From Stenomitos frigidus_A (GTDB lineage Bacteria; Cyanobacteriota; Cyanobacteriia; Leptolyngbyales; Leptolyngbyaceae): a stretch of 64,000 nucleotides of DNA. Positions 52,685-60,626 of the stretch are shown piece by piece (the first letter of the stretch is position 1; each line of letters starts with the position of its first letter). Both the position numbers and the translations under genes were made by a program. Location: assembly GCF_963877135.1 (NCBI RefSeq), contig NZ_CAWNSW010000092.1:124001-188000 (forward strand). Reading direction: 5' to 3'. The notes under the pieces are model-generated. The model saw only the letters and a list, made by a program, of their open reading frames with translations. It had not been told where the DNA came from and did no database searches.

Positions 52685-53044
52685 ATGGTCTTTAACCCTG
52701 ATAGCGCGAATTTTCTCGGTGCCGATGTTGAAGAACACGAGTCGAACGAACTGCTGAACTACCTTCAGCACCAGCCCCCTGAAATACTCGCACAGGTGGC
52801 AAAGCTAGTCACGCCTGATGTCAAGCAAATCATTTCGCATAATGTGCAGGGGCTAGTGGGCATGTTGCCTTCCGAAGCTTTTAATGTGAAAATCACCACC
52901 GATCGCGACAATTTGGCGGGTTTATTGGCGTCTGCCATGATGACAGGCTATTTTCTACGCCAGATGGAGCAACGGATGGAGATGGAAGACTTGCTGGCAG
53001 GCTCTCTCTCGCTGCCGTCAGACGCTCATAGCCCTTCAGATTAG
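52685..53044 (+). CDS. DUF760 family protein
   Basis: 119 residues with the DUF760 pattern LLNYLQHQPPEILAQVAKLVTPDVKQIISHNVQGLVGMLP and NLAGLLASAMMTGYFLRQMEQRMEME. DUF760 proteins occur in cyanobacteria and plastids; in Arabidopsis some are chloroplast proteins, with no clear bacterial function. It starts at ATG 52685. The tocopherol cyclase GTG follows five bases after its stop, so they are co-transcribed. Confidence 0.87.
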   Translation: MVFNPDSANFLGADVEEHESNELLNYLQHQPPEILAQVAKLVTPDVKQIISHNVQGLVGMLPSEAFNVKITTDRDNLAGLLASAMMTGYFLRQMEQRMEMEDLLAGSLSLPSDAHSPSD

Positions 53045-53049
53045 ATTCT

Positions 53050-54240
53050 GTGTCACCCCATCAAGCTAAGCCCAGTCGTCTGCAAACCCCTCACAGCGGC
53101 TACCACTGGGATGCTAGTGCTCGTCGCTTTTTTGAAGGCTGGTACTACCGCGTGACTCTGCCCGATTGTGGTCAGACCTTCGCGTTTATGTATTCCATCG
53201 AAGACCCGATCGGCGGTAAACCCCACAGCGGTGGAGCTGCCCAAATTCTTGGTCCTAACGACGAATACCTTTGCCGCACCTTGCCCAACGTGAAGACCTT
53301 CTGGGCGTGGAAACAGACGCTGGGACTGGGGCATTGGGGGAAGAGGAGAGAGGGGAGAGGGGAGGAAACAGCGGTCAGCAGTCTGCGGTCAGCGGTCAGC
53401 ATTAATTCAGAACTCAGAACTCAAAACTCTCTAGCGCAGCGGCACAAAGCGCTACTCAAAACTCCTGGCTTCCTCCCGCCAGAACAATTCACCCAACACA
53501 TCCACGAAGGCTATCAGGCAACGGCTACCTGGCATCAGGGCGTTTTGCATGAACCATCAGGGGCTTCGGCAGGGTGGGCGTATCAGATTCAACCTGTCTA
53601 TGGCTGGGGGAATGCAACGAGTCAGCAACAATCGACCGCAGGATGGCTGTCATCGCTGCAAATCTTTGAACCGGGTTGGCAGATACTCATGGCGCATGGG
53701 CTGGCAACAGGTTGGATTGAGTGGAACGGAACGCGCTACGACTTTGTAAATGCGCCCGCTTATAGCGAAAAAAACTGGGGTGGTGCCTTTCCGCAAAAAT
53801 GGTTTTGGCTAAACTGCAATAGCTTTGTAGGAGAACTGGATCTAGCGTTAACAGCGGGTGGTGGTCGTCGAGGGGTCCTGTGGTGGATGGAATCGGTGGC
53901 GATGATTGGGATTCATCACAACGGTACTTTCTACGAATTTGTGCCCTGGAATTCTCAGGTGCATTGGGAGATTCAGCCCTGGGGACACTGGCGGATGTGG
54001 GCAGAAAACAGCCAGTTTACGGTGGAACTCACTGGCACGACGGATCTTCCCGGTACACCGTTACGTGCTCCAACGGCCGAGGGCCTAGTATTTGCCTGTC
54101 GCGATACGATGCTGGGGCAGATTACGCTACGGCTGCACGATCGCCAACGCAACGAAACGCTACTCGAAGCGTACAGCGATCGTGGTGGGCTAGAAACCGG
54201 CGGCGCGCCCTGGGATGGCGTTTGGCAAAGCGCTGCTTGA
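53050..54240 (+). CDS. Tocopherol cyclase family protein with an STRR insert
   Basis: 396 residues. It closes the chromanol ring in vitamin E synthesis in cyanobacteria and plants. Family signatures include PHSGYHWDASARRFFEGWYYRVTLP, FAFMYSIEDP, GWEGKSW-like YSEKNWGGAFPQKWFWLNCNSF and GGAPWDGVWQSAA. Residues about 95-138 are an insert rich in R/E/S/Q (KRREGRGEETAVSS, RTQNSLAQRHKA), coded by STRR-type DNA, between two conserved parts. It starts with GTG. It shares an operon with DUF760. Whether the insert harms activity is unknown. Confidence 0.9.
   Translation: MSPHQAKPSRLQTPHSGYHWDASARRFFEGWYYRVTLPDCGQTFAFMYSIEDPIGGKPHSGGAAQILGPNDEYLCRTLPNVKTFWAWKQTLGLGHWGKRREGRGEETAVSSLRSAVSINSELRTQNSLAQRHKALLKTPGFLPPEQFTQHIHEGYQATATWHQGVLHEPSGASAGWAYQIQPVYGWGNATSQQQSTAGWLSSLQIFEPGWQILMAHGLATGWIEWNGTRYDFVNAPAYSEKNWGGAFPQKWFWLNCNSFVGELDLALTAGGGRRGVLWWMESVAMIGIHHNGTFYEFVPWNSQVHWEIQPWGHWRMWAENSQFTVELTGTTDLPGTPLRAPTAEGLVFACRDTMLGQITLRLHDRQRNETLLEAYSDRGGLETGGAPWDGVWQSAA
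53335..53465. repeat. STRR-derived insert inside the tocopherol cyclase gene
   Basis: In order: purine-rich GAGAGGGGAGAGG, GGTCAGC heptamers (about 53371-53400), ACTCAGAACTCAAAACTC and the GCGCAGCGGCACAAAGCGCTACTC cassette. Each element occurs in intergenic STRR blocks of this window. It is in frame. Confidence 0.75.
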
Positions 54241-54328
54241 AAAGCTTCCTCTCCGCCAGCTCAAGTTTAAGGAGATTTCTAGTAAACAAACTACCCGCTG
54301 TCTATGCCCTACGGGCAGGCTACGCCAA

Positions 54329-54366
54329 CGACTCCGCTCAGCCAGCTTGCACCCTGAGCGGAGTCG
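54329..54366. terminator. Bidirectional terminator hairpin
   Basis: CGACTCCGCTCAG (54329-54341) and CTGAGCGGAGTCG (54354-54366) form a perfect 13-bp stem with a 12-base loop, between the convergent tocopherol cyclase and SDR genes. Confidence 0.75.
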
Positions 54367-54393
54367 AAGGGTAAAATCTTTGCCGGAAATCGC

Positions 54394-55170
54394 CTAAGTA
54401 TTGCGTCCTGCCATCACGCCACCATCTACATCCCATGTCGCACCCGTGACCCAGGAAGTATGCTTGGACAGCAAGAAGGTAATGACTTCTGCAACATCGA
54501 TCGGTTGACCAATCCGTCCGATCGGATGAAAGCTGTTGAAGCTCTGTAGCGTTGTCTGGATATCTTCTGGTTTGATAAACGCTCCGTAGATCGGTGTTTC
54601 GACAACAGCGGGTGCAACCGCATTCACACGAATTTGGTACTGAGCCAGCTCCATTGCTAAATGTTGTGTGAGTGCGTGCAAGCCTGCCTTCGCCATTGAG
54701 TAAGCCGAGGATGGGGTCGCCAACACTGCTTGATGCGCCCACATTGAACCCACATTGACGATGGCACCACCTTGCTTTTGCTGCACCATATTGCGAACAA
54801 CCTGCTGTGTTGCAAAGAAAGTGCCGCGATTGAGGTTGAGGTAGCGATCGTAGTCTGCCTCTGAGTGCTCAAGAAAGGGCTGGGGCAGAAAAACACCCGC
54901 CGCATTGACGAGATAGTGAACCTGCGGGAGATGGGAAGCAATCTGCTCGATCAGTCGCAAGGTGTCTTGGCGATCGCTAATATCCGCTTGCCAGACTTGG
55001 ATGCTACCGTGTTGTTCAAGCTCAGTCGCTATTGCCTGAAGTTTTTCAAGCGTGCGCCCGACGATCGTAACAGCGGCTCCTTGCTTGAGCAGCATTTCTG
55101 CAACCGTCCGCCCGATGCCACTGCTTCCTCCTATAACCAGTCCTTGTTTCTGCTTAAACTCTTGATACAT
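54394..55170 (-). CDS. Short-chain dehydrogenase/reductase
   Basis: 258 residues, classical SDR. The cofactor motif is VIGGSSGIGRTVAEM, the N-A-A-G motif is LVNAAGVFLPQP, and the catalytic S and Y-x-x-x-K lie in VNVGSMWAHQ and SSAYSMAKAGLH. The end VDGGVMAGRNT is typical. Substrate unknown. It is divergent from the HxlR regulator across about 150 bases, so it may be one of its targets. Confidence 0.93.
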   Translation of the reverse strand: MYQEFKQKQGLVIGGSSGIGRTVAEMLLKQGAAVTIVGRTLEKLQAIATELEQHGSIQVWQADISDRQDTLRLIEQIASHLPQVHYLVNAAGVFLPQPFLEHSEADYDRYLNLNRGTFFATQQVVRNMVQQKQGGAIVNVGSMWAHQAVLATPSSAYSMAKAGLHALTQHLAMELAQYQIRVNAVAPAVVETPIYGAFIKPEDIQTTLQSFNSFHPIGRIGQPIDVAEVITFLLSKHTSWVTGATWDVDGGVMAGRNT

Positions 55171-55324
55171 GGTGATTTCCTTACTAGAGGTTATGGCGTG
55201 GGTGCAACCACAGCCAGCAGCATAGGCAAGTTAGACACGGTATAAAAGTAAGCACCTTCCAGTGAGGTACGCACTTTGGGGTCGCAATTGAGCCAGGGCA
55301 GGAAGATTTTTTTTGATACATCCA

Positions 55325-55723
55325 ATGAATAGAGGAAAGCCAGATCACGAAACGTCAGCCGCAGCCATGTTGGAGTATATCGTTGGCTGTAAGTGGTCCA
55401 TTCGCATTTTGACGCTGATCCGTCAGGGAGTAGAACGCCCTGGAGCCATTACGCGGTCGATCGATGGGCTGACAACCAAAGTACAAGGTGATTGCTTAAA
55501 CAAAATGGTCAGCTTCGGGATTTTGGAAAGAATCGCGTATGCAGAGATTCCACCACGAGTTGAATACAAGCTCACTCACTTTGGGCAACGCTTCGTCTCC
55601 ATTTTGGATGCCGTTTCGGAGTTGCAACACGAGATTGATACGGTTAAACAGGATCACAAACCTGTGTTAGAGACGAATGATGAGCAGCCATCGTCCAGTC
55701 AAAAGGCAACCCGAACGGAGTGA
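55325..55723 (+). CDS. HxlR family transcriptional regulator
   Basis: About 132 residues. The winged-helix pattern is AMLEYIVGCKWSIRILTLIRQGVERPGAITRSIDGLTTKV, then IPPRVEYKLTHFGQRF, the HxlR hallmark. HxlR-type regulators often respond to electrophiles or quinones through an N-terminal cysteine; here the cysteine before the first helix is absent and the only one nearby is in GCKW. I chose the ATG at 55325; a TTG at 55313 is also in frame. It precedes the FMN reductase gene. Confidence 0.88.
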   Translation: MNRGKPDHETSAAAMLEYIVGCKWSIRILTLIRQGVERPGAITRSIDGLTTKVQGDCLNKMVSFGILERIAYAEIPPRVEYKLTHFGQRFVSILDAVSELQHEIDTVKQDHKPVLETNDEQPSSSQKATRTE

Positions 55724-55730
55724 GAAAAGA

Positions 55731-56288
55731 GTGGCTGTCACCACAGGAAGCACATCCCAACCTGTAAGAATCCTTGCCATTTCGGGTAGTCTTCGTCAGG
55801 TTTCATCCAATACGGCTCTACTGCAAGCGGCGATCGCGGCAGCACCGACAACTGTGGAGATGAGATTGTATGGTGGACTCGGTGACTTGCCGCACTTCAA
55901 CCCAGATCTTGAGCCAATGGAGCCGCCAGTCGTGACGGATCTGCGGGCACATGTGAAATGGGCTGACGGTTTAATCATTTCGAGTCCCGAATACGCGCAT
56001 GGTGTACCGGGCGTTCTGAAGAATGCGCTGGATTGGTTGGTGAGTGGAGAAGAGTTTATCGGTAAGCCGATCGCCTTGTTCAATGCCTCACTACGAGCCG
56101 TTCATGCTCAAGCAGCGCTTACCGAGATTGTGACCACAATGGCAGGACGAATGGTTCCTGAAGCGTCCATCACTGCGGCTCTCCTTGGTAAAAATCTTGA
56201 TGCAGCCGGAATTGTTGCTGATGCAGAGATTTTTGGTCAATTACAAGCTGCAGTCATTTCCTTCGCAAAGGCGATTGAGTCATTCTAG
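55731..56288 (+). CDS. NAD(P)H-dependent FMN reductase
   Basis: About 185 residues of the flavodoxin-like reductase family (quinone and chromate reductases). The FMN-binding loop is ILAISGSLRQVSSNTALL and the second signature is GLIISSPEYAHGVPGVLKNALDWL. I chose the GTG at 55731, eight bases after the HxlR stop; an ATG at 55677 overlaps that gene and adds 18 residues without family resemblance. It probably reduces quinones or azo compounds under regulator control. Confidence 0.9.
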   Translation: MAVTTGSTSQPVRILAISGSLRQVSSNTALLQAAIAAAPTTVEMRLYGGLGDLPHFNPDLEPMEPPVVTDLRAHVKWADGLIISSPEYAHGVPGVLKNALDWLVSGEEFIGKPIALFNASLRAVHAQAALTEIVTTMAGRMVPEASITAALLGKNLDAAGIVADAEIFGQLQAAVISFAKAIESF

Positions 56289-56325
56289 AAGCAATCGGTT
56301 TACAGTCTAAAATGCTCTCAGTCAA

Positions 56326-57297
56326 TCATTTTTTTGACGTTGACGAGGCATTACGGCGGCGTAGAATCTCGACCAGCGTTAAGAAAGCCGCGGGTATGGG
56401 AGCCACAACGACGATCGCCTCTCCCGTTACGGGATGTTCCAACTGGAGTCGCCAGGCGTGAAGTGCCTGACCGGCCAGCTTCACCCCAACCGCGCGACCT
56501 GCACCGTAGACTGGATCACCGACGATCGGATGTCCCATTTTGGCGCTATGCACTCGAATTTGATGCGTCCGTCCCGTTTCGAGCGCAAACTGCATCAGCG
56601 TATAATTTCCCATCCGCTCTTTGACCTGCCAATGCGTCACCGCACGACGACCACCCTTTTCTTCAGGGATAATCGCCATCTTTTTGCGATCGATTAAATG
56701 GCGACCAATCGGCAAATCGATCGTGCCATTGTCAGCAGCAGGCGCACCATAAATCACTGCCAGGTAATCGCGTCGCGCTGTTTTTGCTTTTAGCTGTGCT
56801 TGCAAATGCTGGTGTGCTTGATCGGTCTTAGCAACCGCGATCGCGCCACTGGTGTTTTTATCTAACCGATGCACAATCCCTGGACGCTGGATGCCACCAA
56901 TGCCGGCCAAGCGATCGCAATGTGCCAGCAGCGCATTGACCAGGGTTCCCTCTTCATGTCCTGGAGCGGGATGCACGACTAATCCCACAGGTTTGTTGAG
57001 AATCAGCAAATGCTCATCCTCGTAAAGAATGTCGAGAGGAATGTCTTCTGCTTGAAGATCCAGCGGTCGAGCATCAGGAACAGTGATGTCGATGCGATCG
57101 CCTGCCTGCACCATCAGTTTCTTAGAAGTACAGACCTGCCCATTGACCTGGATCTGCCCTTGTTCGATCAGCTTCTGCGCGCGCGATCGTGATACGTCAG
57201 GCAGTGCTTCAGAAAGGTAGCGATCGAGGCGTTGGTGCGCTGTCTCTTCGGTAGACGCGCCCACGGCTTCAACCTGTAGTGCAATTTGTGAGGACAA
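56326..57297 (-). CDS. RluA/RluD family 23S rRNA pseudouridine synthase
   Basis: 323 residues. An S4 RNA-binding domain (RLDRYLSEALPDVSRSRAQKLIEQGQIQVNGQ) precedes the synthase core. The catalytic aspartate lies in IVHRLDKNTSGAIAVAK, and GRTHQIRVHSAKMGHPIVGD follows. RluD modifies positions 1911, 1915 and 1917 of 23S rRNA in Escherichia coli. This protein fits RluD or RluA/RluC-like paralogues; the S4 domain favours RluD. It stands alone. Confidence 0.93.
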   Translation of the reverse strand: MSSQIALQVEAVGASTEETAHQRLDRYLSEALPDVSRSRAQKLIEQGQIQVNGQVCTSKKLMVQAGDRIDITVPDARPLDLQAEDIPLDILYEDEHLLILNKPVGLVVHPAPGHEEGTLVNALLAHCDRLAGIGGIQRPGIVHRLDKNTSGAIAVAKTDQAHQHLQAQLKAKTARRDYLAVIYGAPAADNGTIDLPIGRHLIDRKKMAIIPEEKGGRRAVTHWQVKERMGNYTLMQFALETGRTHQIRVHSAKMGHPIVGDPVYGAGRAVGVKLAGQALHAWRLQLEHPVTGEAIVVVAPIPAAFLTLVEILRRRNASSTSKK

Positions 57298-57478
57298 TTT
57301 CTAAACCTTGCTCAGGAAACTCAACGATGTTTGCGCTTTCAAGCGGTACAGCAAGCAAATCTATTTAAAGATTTGTTGATGACGCTTATTTACTTAACCC
57401 TAGCGCATCAGCCAGCGTCCCCAAAACTGACCATGCTAGACTTCGAGCAGCAGGACTCACTTGAGCCAGGTAATTGTG

Positions 57479-57943
57479 ATGACGGCCAAACACCCTGAAA
57501 CGTCTGCTCCCACTGCTCAACTTTACGATCGAGATTACTATCTTTGGCTACAGGAAACTGCGCAACTGCTGCGGAATGGCGAGTTTGCCAGACTTGACGT
57601 AGAGAATTTGGTTGAAGAAATTGAGAGCATGGGCAGGAGTGACAAACAAGCCATTGAAAGCAACCTTGAAGTGGTTTTAATGCACTTGTTGAAATACAAG
57701 TACCAGCCTGAACGACGTTCTAACAGTTGGCGCTTTACCTTACTAGAACATCGTAATCGCTTGACTAAAGCTTTCAGAGATAGCCCCAGCCTGAGATCTT
57801 ATTTTGGTCAAACCTTTGACGAGAGTTATCAACAGGCCCGAAAACTAGCGGCTGCGGAAACTGGTCTGCCAAACGAAACCTTTCCCTCAGAATCGCCCTT
57901 CACTCCAGAACAGTCGCTGGATGCTGATTACTTACCGGAGTAG
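57479..57943 (+). CDS. DUF29 family protein
   Basis: 154 residues with the DUF29 signature LYDRDYYLWLQETAQLLRNGEFARLDVENLVEEIESMGR and LLKYKYQPERRSNSW. The family is multi-copy in cyanobacteria and helical; function unknown. The ATG at 57479 has a weak AGG nine bases before it; a TTG at 57461 would add six residues. Its end overlaps the convergent cobA gene by 16 bases. Confidence 0.9.
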   Translation: MTAKHPETSAPTAQLYDRDYYLWLQETAQLLRNGEFARLDVENLVEEIESMGRSDKQAIESNLEVVLMHLLKYKYQPERRSNSWRFTLLEHRNRLTKAFRDSPSLRSYFGQTFDESYQQARKLAAAETGLPNETFPSESPFTPEQSLDADYLPE

Positions 57944-58713
57944 TTTTCGTACGCGATCGACGCTGGACGACAGCCAGCCAAGATCTCGTGCAGGTTAACG
58001 ACAGAGCCAATGACCGCAATCGCGGGTGCTTCAAAGTGTGCCGACTCTACCTGCTGCATGATCGTTGCCAACGTGCCGATGAGTTCTGCCTGTTCGGGTC
58101 GCGTGCCCCAACGCACCAGTGCGACTGGCGTCTGAGTTGACAAGCCTGCGAGCTGAAGCTGTTCTGTAATGTACGGCAGATTGTGGATGCCCATGTACAC
58201 GACGATCGTTTCTGAACCGTGGGCGATCGCCTGCCAATTGACGGCTGGACGATACTTTCCCGCACCCTCATGCCCTGTTACAAACGTCACCGATGAACTG
58301 TAAGCACGGTGTGTCAGCGGAATGCCTGCATAGGCAGTCGCCGCAATGCCCGAAGTGATGCCCGGTACCACTTCGACGGCAATGCCAGCTTTGACCAGAT
58401 CTTCCATTTCTTCGCCACCACGCCCAAACATAAATGGATCACCGCCCTTCAACCGGACGACGATCGCTGCCGTTTGAGCCTTCTCAATCAACAATGGCGT
58501 AATCTCTTCTTGCTTCAGCGAGTGCATGCCTCGGCGTTTGCCAGCATTAATTTGCTCTGCCTGTGGATTGATCATCGCCAGCACTGGCATACTCACCAAA
58601 GCATCATAAACAACAACATCCGCGCATTCCAGCAAGGTCTTTCCCTTCAGCGTTATCAACCCCGGATCTCCGGGACCCGCACCGACTAAGTAGACTTTAC
58701 CTATGTGTTGCAT
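57928..58713 (-). CDS. cobA: Uroporphyrinogen-III C-methyltransferase
   Basis: 261 residues. Adds two methyl groups to uroporphyrinogen III, the branch point from heme to siroheme and cobalamin. Motifs: VYLVGAGPGDPGLITLKG at the start, RLKGGDPFMFGRGGEE, and VVPGITSGIAATAYAGIPLTH. I chose the ATG at 58713 (MQHIGKVYLVG) since the family starts just before the glycine motif; the frame extends 28 residues up. It follows the cbiX-type chelatase gene by 97 bases on the same strand, with an STRR between. Confidence 0.95.
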   Translation of the reverse strand: MQHIGKVYLVGAGPGDPGLITLKGKTLLECADVVVYDALVSMPVLAMINPQAEQINAGKRRGMHSLKQEEITPLLIEKAQTAAIVVRLKGGDPFMFGRGGEEMEDLVKAGIAVEVVPGITSGIAATAYAGIPLTHRAYSSSVTFVTGHEGAGKYRPAVNWQAIAHGSETIVVYMGIHNLPYITEQLQLAGLSTQTPVALVRWGTRPEQAELIGTLATIMQQVESAHFEAPAIAVIGSVVNLHEILAGCRPASIAYENYSGK

Positions 58714-58734
58714 GGAGTGAGGTGAGAGGTGGGA

Positions 58735-58810
58735 GGAGTAAGGGAGGAGGGGAACGTAAAAGTAATGGTCGGTGGTCAAAATTAACTCAGAACTCAAAAC
58801 TCAAAACTTT
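58735..58810. repeat. Purine-rich run plus CTCAAAA heptamers between cbiX and cobA
   Basis: GGGAGGAGGGGA-like bases are followed by GGTCAAA and two CTCAAAA-type units (about 58790-58806), the common STRR layout. Confidence 0.6.
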
Positions 58811-59679
58811 TACCTTCTCCCTTCATCCTGTGCCAGATCGACCAGCAGATCTGTTAATTCTGAACTTGCGGCGAGGGTTGGTGCGAGGTGCAGTTTGAGG
58901 GTGGGAAATTGCTGAGAAAGGGTTTCAACGGTTTGGGCGATCGCGTCGGTAATGCCGCCAGCAAACAAGAAGTAGGGCAGAATGCCAACGTTGCGCATGC
59001 CAAGCTGTGATAGTTCCTGTAGTCGTAACTCTAGGCTAGGTGCTACAGACCAGTAAGCCGTTAAGGCACCCAACCGTTCTGCCAGAGCTTCGACAGGCTG
59101 ATTGCCATTGGCGCGACGACTGCCGTGAGAGAGTAGAATCCATGCTTCCACGGGCTGTGCTGCCATGCACTCTGTCACCAGGCGATGCAGACCCGGATGA
59201 GAGCCGATCGCTGGACGCAGCTCAATCTCGATCGCATCCCCTAATGCCTGCTGTGCCAGAGCAATTTCTTGAGGAATATCTTCCATTACATGCACACCAG
59301 GGAGCAGAAAAAGCGGTAAGAGTACCAGCTTGCATGGCCTCCCTTGGGCTGTACCGTTAGCCGCGAAGGTAGATTGTACGGCACCGCTGAACTGTTCAAT
59401 CTGTTTGTGCAACGGTAAGGGATTGCACTCCAGAGAGGCTGTGCTAACTAGAGGGTGAGCCCTATCAGCAGTAACTATGGTCGTAGCCGAGGAAGAGGTT
59501 GCTGTTTGAGAAGAGGGCTCAACGGCGATCGTGCTGACGGCTCCAGTGGTTGACAGAGCCTCTAAACCAGCGTGCTGCATTTTTTGGGCAAAGCGCTCAG
59601 CGAGTGCATTCATCGCCACTTGAGGGCGTGGATCACGGCTCCCATGCGAGATGAGAAGGTAAGCAGAAGAATAAGGCAA
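58810..59679 (-). CDS. Sirohydrochlorin chelatase, CbiX type
   Basis: 289 residues with two CbiX-like halves. Each begins with an active-site H-G-S-R (LLISHGSRDPRP and ILLSHGSRRANG); a metal-ligand region is LLPGVHVMEDIPQE. Inserts cobalt or iron into sirohydrochlorin. With cobA this would complete siroheme synthesis if it inserts iron, as SirB does. Residues about 40-95 form a polar insert rich in S, T and A without resemblance to the domain. A 15-bp direct repeat lies in its promoter region. Confidence 0.9.
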   Translation of the reverse strand: MPYSSAYLLISHGSRDPRPQVAMNALAERFAQKMQHAGLEALSTTGAVSTIAVEPSSQTATSSSATTIVTADRAHPLVSTASLECNPLPLHKQIEQFSGAVQSTFAANGTAQGRPCKLVLLPLFLLPGVHVMEDIPQEIALAQQALGDAIEIELRPAIGSHPGLHRLVTECMAAQPVEAWILLSHGSRRANGNQPVEALAERLGALTAYWSVAPSLELRLQELSQLGMRNVGILPYFLFAGGITDAIAQTVETLSQQFPTLKLHLAPTLAASSELTDLLVDLAQDEGRR

Positions 59680-59708
59680 GTGTTAGAACGGGTCGCTAAG
59701 GTTATTAT

Positions 59709-59738
59709 TGTGCTGATCAGATTTGTGCTGATCAGATT
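59709..59738 (-). promoter_or_regulatory. Two 15-bp direct repeats with TGATCAG
   Basis: TGTGCTGATCAGATT occurs at 59709-59723 and 59724-59738, exactly adjacent. They begin 30 bases upstream of the chelatase gene start, overlapping its core promoter. TGATCA is itself a palindrome. Candidate operator. Confidence 0.45.
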
Positions 59739-59785
59739 CTATCGTTGATGGCATAGCTTTCTGGTGACGACGAACCGCCCCTACG

Positions 59786-60037
59786 TTAGGTGGCATTTTT
59801 GCGATCGCTCAGCGATTGCCGCAAGTCTGCAATGCGAGTGTTGAACTCTGCTTCTGAAAGGCGTTGGACATTTTGCCCTGGCTCAAAGCAGAACGCCAGA
59901 TATTGCATATCGCGCTCAAGTTTTCCGGTGGTGAGATTGGCGATGAGCACATCCATGCCGCCGCCTGGCGTGGCAACCACTTTAACAGGACGATCGTCGA
60001 TCGCGAAATACCAGGGAAAGCCTGATGCTTGATTCAT
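59786..60037 (-). CDS. Small hypothetical protein
   Basis: 83 residues. Pattern GFPWYFAIDDRPVKVVATPGGGMDVLIANLTTGKLERDMQYL, apparently a beta-rich start, then a helical C-terminus. The whole chain has normal composition and a good ATG. The spacing from the chelatase gene (107 bases) allows co-transcription. No family recognised; likely cyanobacterial. Confidence 0.68.
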   Translation of the reverse strand: MNQASGFPWYFAIDDRPVKVVATPGGGMDVLIANLTTGKLERDMQYLAFCFEPGQNVQRLSEAEFNTRIADLRQSLSDRKNAT

Positions 60038-60140
60038 ACCGTTCTTTTGGATAGCGAGGGTGTTTGGATCTTATTTTGCCTCAGGTTGAAGGGGAAGGGA
60101 GCGAGGAATGGAAACGGGAATTTTGAGTTGCTCCCCTGCT

Positions 60141-60210
60141 TCTGCCTCTTGCCCTCTGCCTCTTGCCCTCTGCCTCTTGCCCTCTGCCTCTTGCCCTCTG
60201 CCCTTTGCCT
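60141..60210. repeat. 14-bp tandem repeat (two heptamers), five copies
   Basis: TCTGCCTCTTGCCC is repeated exactly four times (60141-60196), with a fifth changed copy to 60210. The unit is two heptamers, TCTGCCT and CTTGCCC, so it belongs to the STRR type. Confidence 0.85.
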
Positions 60211-60246
60211 TCCGTCCTCTCCTAACGCTTTTGTTTAGAGCAGTTA

Positions 60247-60277
60247 CTGAACTGATCGTTTTGTAGCTGAACTGATC
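60247..60277 (+). promoter_or_regulatory. Two CTGAACTGATC direct repeats, 20 bp apart
   Basis: CTGAACTGATC occurs at 60247-60257 and 60267-60277. Twenty bases is close to two DNA turns, so both face the same side of the helix. They lie 56-86 bases before the small membrane protein gene. Confidence 0.4.
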
Positions 60278-60332
60278 ACTTTTTTGGCTTAAATTGGATG
60301 AAGTCCTCGCTTGAGTTGGGTACCATGTGGCA

Positions 60333-60551
60333 ATGAAAACGCCGAATCTTAAAAAGAAGCTGATTCTCGTTGCGGTCGGGGCAGGTGTCTTAGCGGCTGG
60401 TACTGCCGTTGGTTACTGGCAGCATAGTCAGCGTGAATGGTGCGTGCAGTTTACCTCTGGCGGTGGGCAAGAAGTCACCTACAGTCGCGGCTGTCTTAAT
60501 CGTCAACGCTACAAAAAGTGGACGCTGACGGCTTTTCGGACTGAAACTTAA
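60333..60551 (+). CDS. Small single-pass membrane protein
   Basis: About 72 residues: a basic start (MKTPNLKKKLILV), one helix (LVAVGAGVLAAGTAVGYWQ), then a short soluble tail with two cysteines (EWCVQF and RGCLNRQR). It could be a small secreted or membrane protein. A GTG at 60327 adds two residues; the ATG at 60325 is out of frame. No family recognised. Confidence 0.62.
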   Translation: MKTPNLKKKLILVAVGAGVLAAGTAVGYWQHSQREWCVQFTSGGGQEVTYSRGCLNRQRYKKWTLTAFRTET

Positions 60552-60566
60552 AGAGCTTTAAGGAGC

Positions 60567-60621
60567 GGTCAGCCATCGGCCACCCAATGATGTCATCATC
60601 GCTGAAAGCCGATCGCTGACC
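60567..60621. terminator. Inverted repeat between convergent genes
   Basis: GGTCAGCCATCGGC (60567-60580) and GCCGATCGCTGACC (60608-60621) match at 13 of 14 positions. The loop contains the palindrome ATGATG-T-CATCAT. It separates the small membrane protein from alanine dehydrogenase. Confidence 0.6.
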
Positions 60622-60626
60622 AACTG

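Larger units (their letters stand above)
60038..60332. other. Intergenic region with tandem repeats and direct repeats
   Basis: 295 bp between divergent small genes. It holds a 14-bp tandem array (60141-60210) and two 11-bp direct repeats (60247-60277). No gene is seen. Confidence 0.6.
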
